This document shows positions 8,313 to 16,136 of a DNA stretch of 64,000 nt, in pieces. The notes under the pieces are model-generated. The model was not told where the DNA came from and did no database searches. It was given only the letters and a program-made list of their open reading frames with translations. The DNA is from Johnsonella sp. (GTDB taxonomy: Bacteria; Bacillota; Clostridia; Lachnospirales; Lachnospiraceae). Numbering within the stretch: position 1 is the first letter of the stretch; each line of letters opens with the position of its first letter. The position numbers and the translations under genes were made by a program. The DNA lies in NCBI GenBank assembly GCA_030529445.1, contig JAUMWW010000005.1, positions 45,262-109,261 of the forward strand. The letters are read 5' to 3'.

Positions 8313-9938
8313 ATGAAAAAGATATTTTTTATCGTCTGCTTATGGATGCTGGCATTTTCTCTCTTCGGCTGCAGCACATTTACGCAGAGCGGCAGCGAGA
8401 GCACAAAAGAGGAAACGGCAAAGAGCAAGAAGAAAAAAGATAAGAAAGAAAAGGGTGGAGGCAAAAAGAAAAATAAGAAAGAGAAGAAAGAAGAGGAGGA
8501 TATTCTTCCGATAGCGGTTTATACAGAGACGCAACTCAAAGAGGAATTTAAAGAGGGATATGACTGGGAGACGTCCGAAAGCGGCGTATTTTCCAGTTTG
8601 GACCGCTTTATTTGGGAAGATACGGGATACCCCTATCTGGAGGAGATCCTGGAGACAGAGAACCGCAAAGCGGAAGAAAGAAATCTTGCCTGGAGCGAAG
8701 AAGCGATGCGGGTGATACGAGAGGAAGAAGATCAATTCTATAGTATGGGTGATTCCTTCTATCTTGAACGGGCGGACAGCAGAATATTCGGATTCATCAA
8801 TATGGAAGAGGAAAGCAATCAGGAAATGGAAAATATAAGAGTCAAATCCTATAATTTCCTTCCGGAGAGCGGAGAAAAGCTCTTGCTCAGAGATTTTGTC
8901 AGCGATTATGATGCGCTGGCGGAGAGAATCGTAAAGGGAATCAGGGAGATCTATCAGGAGCCTTATCAGAAGGCGGGAGAAGAAAGACCCTTTAACGAGG
9001 CCGAGGCGAGAGAATATATCTTAAATGCGCTTGAGACGATAGATGATGAGGAAAATCTCTATGCTATGAGCTGGGTTATGGATGAGACGGGACTTTTGTT
9101 CGGTTTCTATAACCTGAAGGATATAGGCGCAACAGAGCTCTATTACAGTCCTATCCGTGTACAGATTCCCTATCATGAGCTGGAGGGAATATTAAAGGAA
9201 GAGGCTTTACCTTATACTGAGCTTCCGCAGGAATATATTACGGAGATTCTGCCCTATACGGAGTATGTTTTGGAAAGCGGGGGAGAGGAAATCCGTCTGC
9301 TTGTGGAGCCGGTGAAGGAAGAGGTAGAAAGCTATGTATACGAGAGCGGGAAAGTAAATATTTCGGTAAATAAAAATCAGTTCCTGACGCAAGATACAGA
9401 TTACGGTACGCCGCCGAATAAAATCGTCCTGGCAAAGAGGGGAGGGGAATTCTACCTTTATATGGATTTCAGCTTGGAATCCTATAGTGAGATCAGAGCA
9501 TACAGGCTTACTCCGGAGGGAGCGCAGGAGCTCGAAATGATCGAGGGAAGCTTTGCCTATGCGCCTACCGATATCGATATGGTTCTCGTGGAACATACCG
9601 TCTGGCTCTACGGAACTTCCTATGTTTATAAGAATTTTAGAGTAGGTGAGGAGGGCGGATTGGAGGATCTTGGGGACGAATATTACGGATATAATTTTTA
9701 CCGCGATATTATAAATCGTTTCCCGGTCGAGGTGGATGTGTTTGAAGATCAGTTCGATACCGAAGCTTCTAAAGAAACCTTGCCGGAACTGACAAAACTG
9801 AGGCAGTACAGGACGGACGGGGAAAACTTTGTTGATTTCCTTACAGAAGACGGCAGAGTGATCCGTCTCTATAAGGATCAGAGCTTTGACGGAAAGTCGG
9901 ATTATGATGCATTTTACGGAATATATTATGCGGGTTAA
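8313..9938 (+). CDS. Lysine-linker lipoprotein, DUF3298-like, copy 1
   Basis: The 541-residue product has a signal peptide with lipobox SLFGC (lipidated cysteine 20), then an unusual lysine-rich linker (about residues 30-60; runs such as KKKKDKKEKGGGKKKNKK) that could lie along the acidic cell wall. The globular part has a pattern of DUF3298/RsiV-like domains: NFLPESGEKLLLRDFVSDY, WVMDETGLLFGFYNL, then VQIPYHELEGIL. The C-terminal half is beta-rich and of unknown family. A paralogue lies 1.8 kb downstream. Function is unknown; a surface-sensing or cell-wall role is only a guess. Confidence 0.7.
   Translation: MKKIFFIVCLWMLAFSLFGCSTFTQSGSESTKEETAKSKKKKDKKEKGGGKKKNKKEKKEEEDILPIAVYTETQLKEEFKEGYDWETSESGVFSSLDRFIWEDTGYPYLEEILETENRKAEERNLAWSEEAMRVIREEEDQFYSMGDSFYLERADSRIFGFINMEEESNQEMENIRVKSYNFLPESGEKLLLRDFVSDYDALAERIVKGIREIYQEPYQKAGEERPFNEAEAREYILNALETIDDEENLYAMSWVMDETGLLFGFYNLKDIGATELYYSPIRVQIPYHELEGILKEEALPYTELPQEYITEILPYTEYVLESGGEEIRLLVEPVKEEVESYVYESGKVNISVNKNQFLTQDTDYGTPPNKIVLAKRGGEFYLYMDFSLESYSEIRAYRLTPEGAQELEMIEGSFAYAPTDIDMVLVEHTVWLYGTSYVYKNFRVGEEGGLEDLGDEYYGYNFYRDIINRFPVEVDVFEDQFDTEASKETLPELTKLRQYRTDGENFVDFLTEDGRVIRLYKDQSFDGKSDYDAFYGIYYAG
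8904..9023 (+). repeat. 120-base exact repeat, copy 1
   Basis: This block inside lipoprotein copy 1 is identical base for base to 10773-10892 in copy 2, while flanking coding sequence has diverged clearly, including at third positions. It encodes the DYDALAERIVKGIREIYQ region. Confidence 0.9.
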
Positions 9939-10005
9939 AAGGAAATAAGAGAGGAAGGCTCGGCTTTACGGATAGAAGAAGCCGAGTTTTTTCTTTATTA
10001 AGCGG
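9752..10005 (+). repeat. 254-base near-identical repeat, copy 1
   Basis: The last 187 bases of lipoprotein copy 1, its stop codon, terminator and following bases match 11633-11886 with a handful of substitutions and no indel (constant offset of 1881). The identity crosses from coding into non-coding sequence. Confidence 0.9.
9959..9996 (+). terminator. Intrinsic terminator of lipoprotein copy 1
   Basis: CTCGGCTT (9959-9966) pairs with AAGCCGAG (9979-9986), followed by TTTTTTCTTT. This is a classical rho-independent terminator 20 bases after the stop codon. Confidence 0.88.
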
Positions 10006-10045
10006 TTTTTGGAGAAGGAGGGGGAGAGGGTATGAAAGTTATACC

Positions 10046-10095
10046 GAATAACTACCCTTTCGGAGAGGGCGGAGGGGAGAATTTATCTATATAAT
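10046..10095 (+). promoter_or_regulatory. Promoter region of lipoprotein copy 2
   Basis: This is the same arrangement as for copy 1: the conserved GAATAACTACCCTTTCGG/AGAGGGCGGA block at 10046-10073 and TATAAT at 10090-10095, with the same spacing and no consensus -35 box. Confidence 0.5.
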
Positions 10096-10143
10096 AAGCA
10101 GCAAAGGCTTTCGGTGCAGAAAAAGAATAAGGAGATCAGACAG

Positions 10144-11819
10144 ATGAAAAAAATATTTTTGACAGCCTGTTTATTGATGTTGACGTTCTCTCTCTTCGGA
10201 TGCAGCGCGTTCACGCAGAGTGAGGGCGACAGTGAGAAAGAGGAGACGACAAAGAGCAGGAAGAAAAAAGATAAGGACAAGAAAAAGGATACAAGGAAGA
10301 CAAGGAAGATAGGGAAGATAAGGAAGGCGAGGACGAGAAAAGAGAGGATGAGGAGATCGTTTCGATAGAAGTTTATACGGAGGGGGACTCCCAGAAGGAA
10401 TACCTGGTGGGCTATGACTGGGAGGATTGCGACACCGCGGTGGATTCCCATTTGGATCGTTTTGTGTGGGAGGACACGGGATATCCGGAACTGGAGAAGT
10501 TTCTGGAGGAGGAAAACCGAAGATCCGAGGAAGGAAACCGCGCCCGCAGCGATGAGACGATCAGGAGAATGAGAGAGGAGCATGATGAGACGAAGGATGG
10601 CTGTTATTATCAAGTAGAGGACAGGCTGTATCTGGAGAGGACGGACAGCAGAATCTTCGGATTTATGAAGCAGAGGCTGGACCAAGAGGAGGAGATGCTG
10701 GATATGAGGATCAGATCCTATAATATCCTTCCCGAGACCGGCGAGCGGCTCTTTCTCGAAGATTTCGTCAAAGATTATGATGCGCTGGCGGAGAGAATCG
10801 TAAAGGGAATCAGGGAGATCTATCAGGAGCCTTATCAGAAGGCGGGAGAAGAAAGACCCTTTAACGAGGCCGAGGCGAGAGAATATATCTTAGATGCGCT
10901 TGAGACAATAGATGATGAGGAGAATCTTCACACTCTGGGATGGGTTCTGGATGAGCAGGGACTCCTATTCTGTCTCTTCAATCCGCCGGACGTGGGAGCA
11001 CGGGATCTTTCTTATGTACCGCTTCGCGTGCAGATTCCGTATCACGAGCTGGATGAGATGCTGGAGCAGGAGTTTTTCGATTATACGGCGCTTCCACAAA
11101 ACTATATCACGAGTATTCTTCCCTATACGGAATATGTCCTGGAAAGCGGGGGAGAGGAGATACGCCTGTATGTGGAACTGGTGAAGGAAAAGGTGGAGGG
11201 CTATGAACACGACTTTGTATACGATAAGGGAGCGGTGAATATTACGGTGAACGAAAATCGGCTCGAAACAGACAATGAAGAGTTTGATATGACACCGGAT
11301 AAAGTCGTTCTGGTAAAGAAGGAGGAGGAGTTCTATCTCTATATGGACTTTTACTGTGAATCCTATGATGAGATCAGATCATACAGGATCACTCCGGATG
11401 GAGCGCAGGAGCTGAAAACCGTAGAGGGAGGATTCGCCTATTCGCCGACCGTCATCGATACGGTTCCCGTGGAAAAGGTGATCTGGCTCTACGGCACTTC
11501 ATTCGTATATAAGAATTACAGAGTGGATGCCGATGGCAGGCTGGAGGATGCAGGAGACGAAACTTACAGATATCATGTATGCAACAGGATCCGGAATCGT
11601 TTTCCCATCGAGGTGGATGTGTTCGAGGACGCGTTCGATACCGAAGCTTCTAAAGAAACCTTGCCGGAACTGACAAAACTGAGGCGGTACAGGACGGACG
11701 GGGAAAACTTTGTTGATTTCCTTACAGAAGACGGCAGAGTGATCCGTCTCTATAGGGATCAGAGCTTTGACGGAAAGTCGGATTATGATACATTTTACGA
11801 AATAATTTATGCGGGTTAA
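10144..11819 (+). pseudogene. Lysine-linker lipoprotein, DUF3298-like, copy 2 (frameshifted)
   Basis: ATG 10144 opens a signal peptide with lipobox SLFGC and a lysine-rich linker like copy 1, but this frame ends at 10368 after an aberrant arginine/lysine tail. The rest of the protein continues in another frame, open from about 10275 to 11819 (GYDWEDCDTAVDSHLDRF onward). Adding one A to the run at 10282-10286 would join the two parts, giving an acidic KEDKEDREDKEGEDE stretch after the linker. The downstream body is intact and under evident coding constraint. It could be a recent pseudogene, a phase-variable gene or a homopolymer error. Confidence 0.7.
10773..10892 (+). repeat. 120-base exact repeat, copy 2
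   Basis: Identical to 8904-9023. See that entry for the comparison with diverged flanks. Confidence 0.9.
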
Positions 11820-11886
11820 AAGGAAATAAGAGAGGAAGGCTCGGCTTCACGGATAGAAGAAGCCGAGTTTTTTCTTTATTAAGCGG
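11633..11886 (+). repeat. 254-base near-identical repeat, copy 2
   Basis: Matches 9752-10005 at constant offset through the end of the gene and its terminator. Confidence 0.9.
11840..11877 (+). terminator. Intrinsic terminator of lipoprotein copy 2
   Basis: CTCGGCTT (11840-11847) pairs with AAGCCGAG (11860-11867), followed by TTTTTTCTTT. It is a duplicate of the copy 1 terminator. Confidence 0.88.
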
Positions 11887-11987
11887 GTTTTTCACCAAAA
11901 ATTCACATAATATGTAAAAGGCTCGGCAAGTACGGAAATATCACGTTTTTTGGGCACTCAATTGCATAAGATTAAAAGAAGTATAAA

Positions 11988-12016
11988 TTGACATAAGAAA
12001 AGTCCTCTGATAAGAT
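11988..12016 (+). promoter_or_regulatory. Promoter of the exopolysaccharide operon
   Basis: A perfect TTGACA (11988-11993), a 17-base spacer and TAAGAT (12011-12016) precede the GGDEF gene by 82 bases. The leader between them is AT-rich with no clear riboswitch fold that I can see; in particular I could not recognise a c-di-GMP riboswitch. Confidence 0.7.
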
Positions 12017-12098
12017 AAACCGATATATTTTATAGGTAATATCGAAAGCCTAAAAAAACGGAAAGAGGGAAAGGATTCAGAAGGGAGGGAAGGAGCTT

Positions 12099-13112
12099 AT
12101 GCAGCGGGAGCCCCTTTTTCTCGAAAATGAGAAATGGAAATATTCGGAGCTTGCGAATTTTACAAATGAATCGGATGAAGTGATCTATCGGCTGCTGTCA
12201 ATGATCGGGGAGGTTTTTGGCTGCAGCTCTTCTTATGTTTTTGAAGTAAATTCGGCAGGGGAGCTCGTCAATACCTATCGATGGAGCGGCAAAAGAGCGG
12301 ATTTTGGAGAAGGAAGAGAGAGTGCGACAGATCTTTCCTCTGTTTTTGAGATCTGCAAAAAGCTATGCAAATCCGGAGACTCTCTCATAAGGGAAGAGCT
12401 CGGTGAAGATAAGGAGGGAAGAGGAAGGCTTCTCCGATATCGGGAAGAAAAAGAAGGGAGCTCCTACCTGATCAGAGCGATTTACAGGAATGAGGTGCTT
12501 TTGGGGTTCATCGCCGCAGGCGATCCTCCGGAGCGGATGCTCGAGCCGTTGCAACGATTTATGGAAGCCTTTTCGGATCTGATTTCTCTTGTGAAGGAAT
12601 ACAGAAATTCGATGAGCAATCTTGAATTTATGAGCTATTGCGATCAGATGACGGGAGCATTCAACAGAAATGCATTTGAGAGCGATGAGCTGATTTTCGG
12701 GGATACAAAAAGCTTCGGAGTGGTGTTTTGTGATGTTTCGGATTTGAAAAATGTCAATGATCAGCAGGGGCATGACAGAGGAGATCAGATCATTCGCCGT
12801 TCGTATTATTTTCTTCGGCGGATTTTTTATAATGAACATATTTACCGGATCGGCGGAGATGAATTTATCGTAATTTGCCGCAATATGAAGAAAAGCATAT
12901 TTGAAGCAAAGCTCTCGGAGCTTAGGGATATGATCAGGAGATCGCCTCATCATCTTGCGATCGGCGCGAGCTGGGCGAAAGGAGAAAAGATCGATCTTTC
13001 CCGGCAGAAAAACGAGGCGGAGGAAGCGATGTACGAGGAGAAAAAGAAGTATTATTTATCAGAGATGAAAGGGAAAAAAAGAAAAAGGAATCAAGCATGG
13101 CGGAATTCTTAG
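12099..13112 (+). CDS. Diguanylate cyclase (GAF-like sensor plus GGDEF)
   Basis: The 337-residue soluble protein should make cyclic di-GMP from two GTP. Residues about 15-170 resemble a GAF-type sensor; the GGDEF domain follows from about residue 180 (LEFMSYCDQMTGAFNRNAF), with FCDVSDLKNVNDQQGHDRGD and an intact GGDEF at 252-256 preceded by YRI. The RxxD product-inhibition site is not seen at its usual place, so synthesis may not be feedback-limited. It opens the operon after a strong promoter and overlaps the VTC gene by 16 bases. The PilZ-bearing synthase four genes on is the obvious receiver of its signal. Confidence 0.9.
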   Translation: MQREPLFLENEKWKYSELANFTNESDEVIYRLLSMIGEVFGCSSSYVFEVNSAGELVNTYRWSGKRADFGEGRESATDLSSVFEICKKLCKSGDSLIREELGEDKEGRGRLLRYREEKEGSSYLIRAIYRNEVLLGFIAAGDPPERMLEPLQRFMEAFSDLISLVKEYRNSMSNLEFMSYCDQMTGAFNRNAFESDELIFGDTKSFGVVFCDVSDLKNVNDQQGHDRGDQIIRRSYYFLRRIFYNEHIYRIGGDEFIVICRNMKKSIFEAKLSELRDMIRRSPHHLAIGASWAKGEKIDLSRQKNEAEEAMYEEKKKYYLSEMKGKKRKRNQAWRNS

Positions 13113-13804
13113 ATGTGCTGCGCACCGAAAAAAAATACAGGATTTCTCCGATTACGGCAGGAAGAATCAAGCAGAGATTATCCTCCGTATTGGCTCCGGA
13201 TGAGAACTGCAGAGGGGGAAGAGCTTATATCGTCAAATCCCTGTATTTTGATTCGATAGATAGTAGAGATTACAGAGAAAAAGAAAGCGGAGTGGAATTT
13301 CGCAGAAAGATCAGGCTTCGTACTTATGGAGAGGGAGATATCGTAAAACTGGAATGGAAGAGGAAGCAGGGGGCTAAGCAGAGAAAGCAAAGCCTCCTGC
13401 TGAGACCTGAGGATGCGAGGGAGCTGATGGAATGCAGATATTCCTGCTTATTGAAGTATGAGGATGAATTGGCAAGGCGGCTCTATACGATAATGAGCGA
13501 GGAAGTTTATATTCCGCGCTGCATGATCGTGTACCGGCGGACGGCTTTCGTGCATCCGACCAACGATATCAGGATTACGATAGACAGCGGAATATCCGCC
13601 GATGAGGGAAGGCGTGATATTTTTTCCGAGAGCCGCTTTCTATACCCGGTTCAGGAATTTGGGGATGCCGTTCTTGAGGTGAAATATAATCATTTTTTGC
13701 TGGATTATATCAGAAAGGCGATCTCGTTTGAGAGCCTGACGGAATCGGCAAACAGCAAATATATTGCCGGAAGATATTTTGGTTTCAGAGGAGTAAAAGT
13801 ATGA
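13097..13804 (+). CDS. VTC-domain (polyphosphate polymerase-like) protein
   Basis: The 235-residue protein has the tunnel fold of the VTC4 catalytic domain, which in yeast builds polyphosphate from ATP. The hallmarks in order are RTEKKYRI (residues 10-17), KSLYFDS, RKIRLRTY, KLEWKRKQG, MIVYRRTAF, LEVKYNHFL and a terminal NSKYIAGRYF. The basic and acidic residues lining the tunnel appear present, so activity is plausible. It overlaps the cyclase gene and its stop overlaps the DUF4956 start by four bases. To my knowledge VTC-DUF4956-CotH is a recurrent trio in Clostridia. Confidence 0.88.
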   Translation: MAEFLDVLRTEKKYRISPITAGRIKQRLSSVLAPDENCRGGRAYIVKSLYFDSIDSRDYREKESGVEFRRKIRLRTYGEGDIVKLEWKRKQGAKQRKQSLLLRPEDARELMECRYSCLLKYEDELARRLYTIMSEEVYIPRCMIVYRRTAFVHPTNDIRITIDSGISADEGRRDIFSESRFLYPVQEFGDAVLEVKYNHFLLDYIRKAISFESLTESANSKYIAGRYFGFRGVKV

Positions 13805-14475
13805 ATGAAAATTTATTGTATTATATCTCAAATCATGCAGGAAGCCTGAGCATACAGGAACTGCTGATTAATTTTTTGACGGCTCTGGCGGCGGGGCTGA
13901 TTATTTTTTTATCCTATCGTTTTTCGCATTCGGGTGCGGTTTACAGCGCAAGATTCAATGTTTCTCTCTGGATGCTTGCGGTAGTGACGACGATGGTGAT
14001 GTGCGTGATCGGCAATAATATAGCGCTCTCCCTCGGTATGGTCGGTGCGCTTTCCATCGTGCGTTTTCGTACGGCAATCAAGGATGCGAGGGATACGGCA
14101 TATATATTCTGGAGCATTGCGGTAGGGATTTGCTGCGGCATATCCGATTTTGTCACGGCAATGATCGGAAGCACGGTGATCTTTTTGCTGATGCTCGTGA
14201 TAGGAGGAGCGGGAAGCAACACAAGATATCTTCTGATCATCAGGGGAGGCAGAGAAATAGCGGCTCCCGTGCAGCAGATCATGCAGGAGGCTTTCCGGGG
14301 AAAGGCGCGGATCTGTGTGAAAAACATGAGTAAAAGCGGAGTGGAGTATATCTTTGAGCTTTCCGAGAGGCAGATTGCAAGATACCATAGAGAGAAGCTG
14401 GGCAGCAGGATTTTGGATATGGAGCAGGTCGAAGAGGTCAATCTTGTAGGCCAGAATGAAGAGATTGCGGCATGA
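13801..14475 (+). CDS. DUF4956 membrane protein
   Basis: The 224-residue protein has about four membrane helices in its first 145 residues (including FLTALAAGLIIFLSYRF, SLWMLAVVTTMVMCVIGNN and SDFVTAMIGSTVIFLLML), then a cytoplasmic alpha/beta tail of about 80 residues. The loop ALSLGMVGALSIVRFRTAIK carries GALSIVRFR, a signature of the DUF4956 family. The function is not established. ATG 13801 overlaps the VTC stop (ATGA), so the two are translationally coupled and may form a membrane-linked polymerase unit. Confidence 0.85.
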   Translation: MNENLLYYISNHAGSLSIQELLINFLTALAAGLIIFLSYRFSHSGAVYSARFNVSLWMLAVVTTMVMCVIGNNIALSLGMVGALSIVRFRTAIKDARDTAYIFWSIAVGICCGISDFVTAMIGSTVIFLLMLVIGGAGSNTRYLLIIRGGREIAAPVQQIMQEAFRGKARICVKNMSKSGVEYIFELSERQIARYHREKLGSRILDMEQVEEVNLVGQNEEIAA

Positions 14476-14509
14476 TGCTGGAAGCGCTTGAAGCCGGGGG
14501 AGAAGATCG

Positions 14510-16114
14510 ATGTATTTAAAAATCAAAACGGCGACGGCAGCCATTCTTTTTATGCTGGTGATGAGCGCAGCTCTGGGATATTTAAAATACCTCTATATCG
14601 ACCGGGGCAATCAAAGAGCATGGCATCATAAGATTGCGGCAAAGACAGACAGCTCCCCGGGTGTTTCCGAAATCCCGAAGGACTATATGGTGGGAGAGGA
14701 TTTTGTATCCCATCTGCCGCTTGTCATCATCGATACGGCAGGCGAAGAAATTATTAATTATAAATATTATAATCATGAAAAAAAGACCTTTGAATACAGA
14801 GAAGGGGCGAAGCCGGATGTGGAAATGCAGATTTCCCTCATCGATGGCAAAGAGGGAGTAAACCGCTTGGGAGATATTCCGCAGAGCATTTCTTTCGGAA
14901 GCATCAGAATACGGGGAAATACCTCATCTACCGCCCGCTTTCCCAAGAAGCAATATCTGATCAAGCTAAAGACCGAGGAGGGGGAGGAAAATAATATCGA
15001 GGTCTTGGGCATGACAGCCTCTTCCGAGTGGATACTGAACGGCACCCAGCTCGATAGGAGCTATCTGCGCAACTATATTGCGATGAATACGGGAGGGGAG
15101 CTGGATCCCTTTACGCCGGATATGCGTTACTGTGAGGCGTTTATGAAAAAAGAAGAAGGCTTCGAGTATATGGGTTTATTTATCATGTATGAGAAGATAG
15201 AGCCGGGGAAGGGGAGGATGGAGATTCCCGAGGTATCCTTTCCCCAGACGATAGAGGACAGCTCCTATGTTCTGCTCAGAGACAGAGTGAATCCGGGGGA
15301 ATATCATTTTCCGGTCCGCTCTACTCTGCATCAGAGAGAGGATAACTGGATGAATCTGAGCTATCCCTCCGAAAGAAAAATCACCGAGGAATATTGGGAA
15401 TATATTCAAAACGATATCAAAGAACTTGAGAGGGCACTGTATTCCGAGCGCTACGAGGAGTTTGTCCGTTATAGGAAGCTTTTGGATCTGGATTCCTTTG
15501 TGGATTATTATATTATCAATGAGTTCTTTGCAAACTATGATGCAGGCTGGAATTCCACCTATATTTATAAAAATGAAAAAGGAAAAATAGCGATAGGTCC
15601 GTTCTGGGATTTTGACGGGGCGATGGATAATTATGAGGAGGGGCTTTTGGAATTGGATGTGCTCGTGCTCGGAACCACTCCGTGGTTTGACCGCCTGACT
15701 TCGGACCAGTATTTTATCGACAGGGTGAATAAAAGATATCGGGAGCTCAGAAAAGGGCTTTTATCCCCGCAGAAAATCGCGAAGGAAATCGATGAGGCGG
15801 CTGCATTTATCGCAAAGCCCGTGCAAAGAGATGTGAGCAGATGGGAAGAGCTTTATGCTGCAAACATGGATATTCTTGCGGAAAAGGAGAGCGGACTGAG
15901 GATAGACAGAAACAGAGCGGGATGGGAAGAAGAGGTGATCCGGGTGAAGGATGTGCTTCTCCTGCACGGAAGCTATATGGATAAGGGAAGAGCGGTGCTG
16001 CCCGAGCGCCTGATTTTTGACGAAAAGGGAGTGCCAAATGTTTTGGGAGCGGCGGCATTGCTGATCATTGTGGCGGTCTCCATGGTATTGATGCAGAAAC
16101 AAAATAAGAAGTAA
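14510..16114 (+). CDS. CotH kinase family protein, membrane-anchored
   Basis: The 534-residue protein has an N-terminal membrane segment (about 7-28), a large outside domain and a C-terminal membrane helix (about 510-527). The CotH kinase fold is indicated by SIRIRGNTSSTARFPKKQY (glycine-rich loop and lysine), LNGTQLDRSYLRNYIA, YIINEFFANYDAGWNSTY and GPFWDFDGAMDN with the metal-binding aspartates at 367 and 369. CotH proteins are atypical protein kinases; the spore-coat member phosphorylates CotB/CotG. In this operon the substrate could be a surface protein or the polysaccharide itself, which is inference. Two membrane anchors are unusual. Confidence 0.87.
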   Translation: MYLKIKTATAAILFMLVMSAALGYLKYLYIDRGNQRAWHHKIAAKTDSSPGVSEIPKDYMVGEDFVSHLPLVIIDTAGEEIINYKYYNHEKKTFEYREGAKPDVEMQISLIDGKEGVNRLGDIPQSISFGSIRIRGNTSSTARFPKKQYLIKLKTEEGEENNIEVLGMTASSEWILNGTQLDRSYLRNYIAMNTGGELDPFTPDMRYCEAFMKKEEGFEYMGLFIMYEKIEPGKGRMEIPEVSFPQTIEDSSYVLLRDRVNPGEYHFPVRSTLHQREDNWMNLSYPSERKITEEYWEYIQNDIKELERALYSERYEEFVRYRKLLDLDSFVDYYIINEFFANYDAGWNSTYIYKNEKGKIAIGPFWDFDGAMDNYEEGLLELDVLVLGTTPWFDRLTSDQYFIDRVNKRYRELRKGLLSPQKIAKEIDEAAAFIAKPVQRDVSRWEELYAANMDILAEKESGLRIDRNRAGWEEEVIRVKDVLLLHGSYMDKGRAVLPERLIFDEKGVPNVLGAAALLIIVAVSMVLMQKQNKK

Positions 16115-16136
16115 ATGAAAGAAAGAAGCAAGAATA

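Noticed and set aside
12017..12098. Possible c-di-GMP riboswitch in the leader of the exopolysaccharide operon
   Set aside because: I could not find the conserved stems of either known class; the segment is short and AT-rich.
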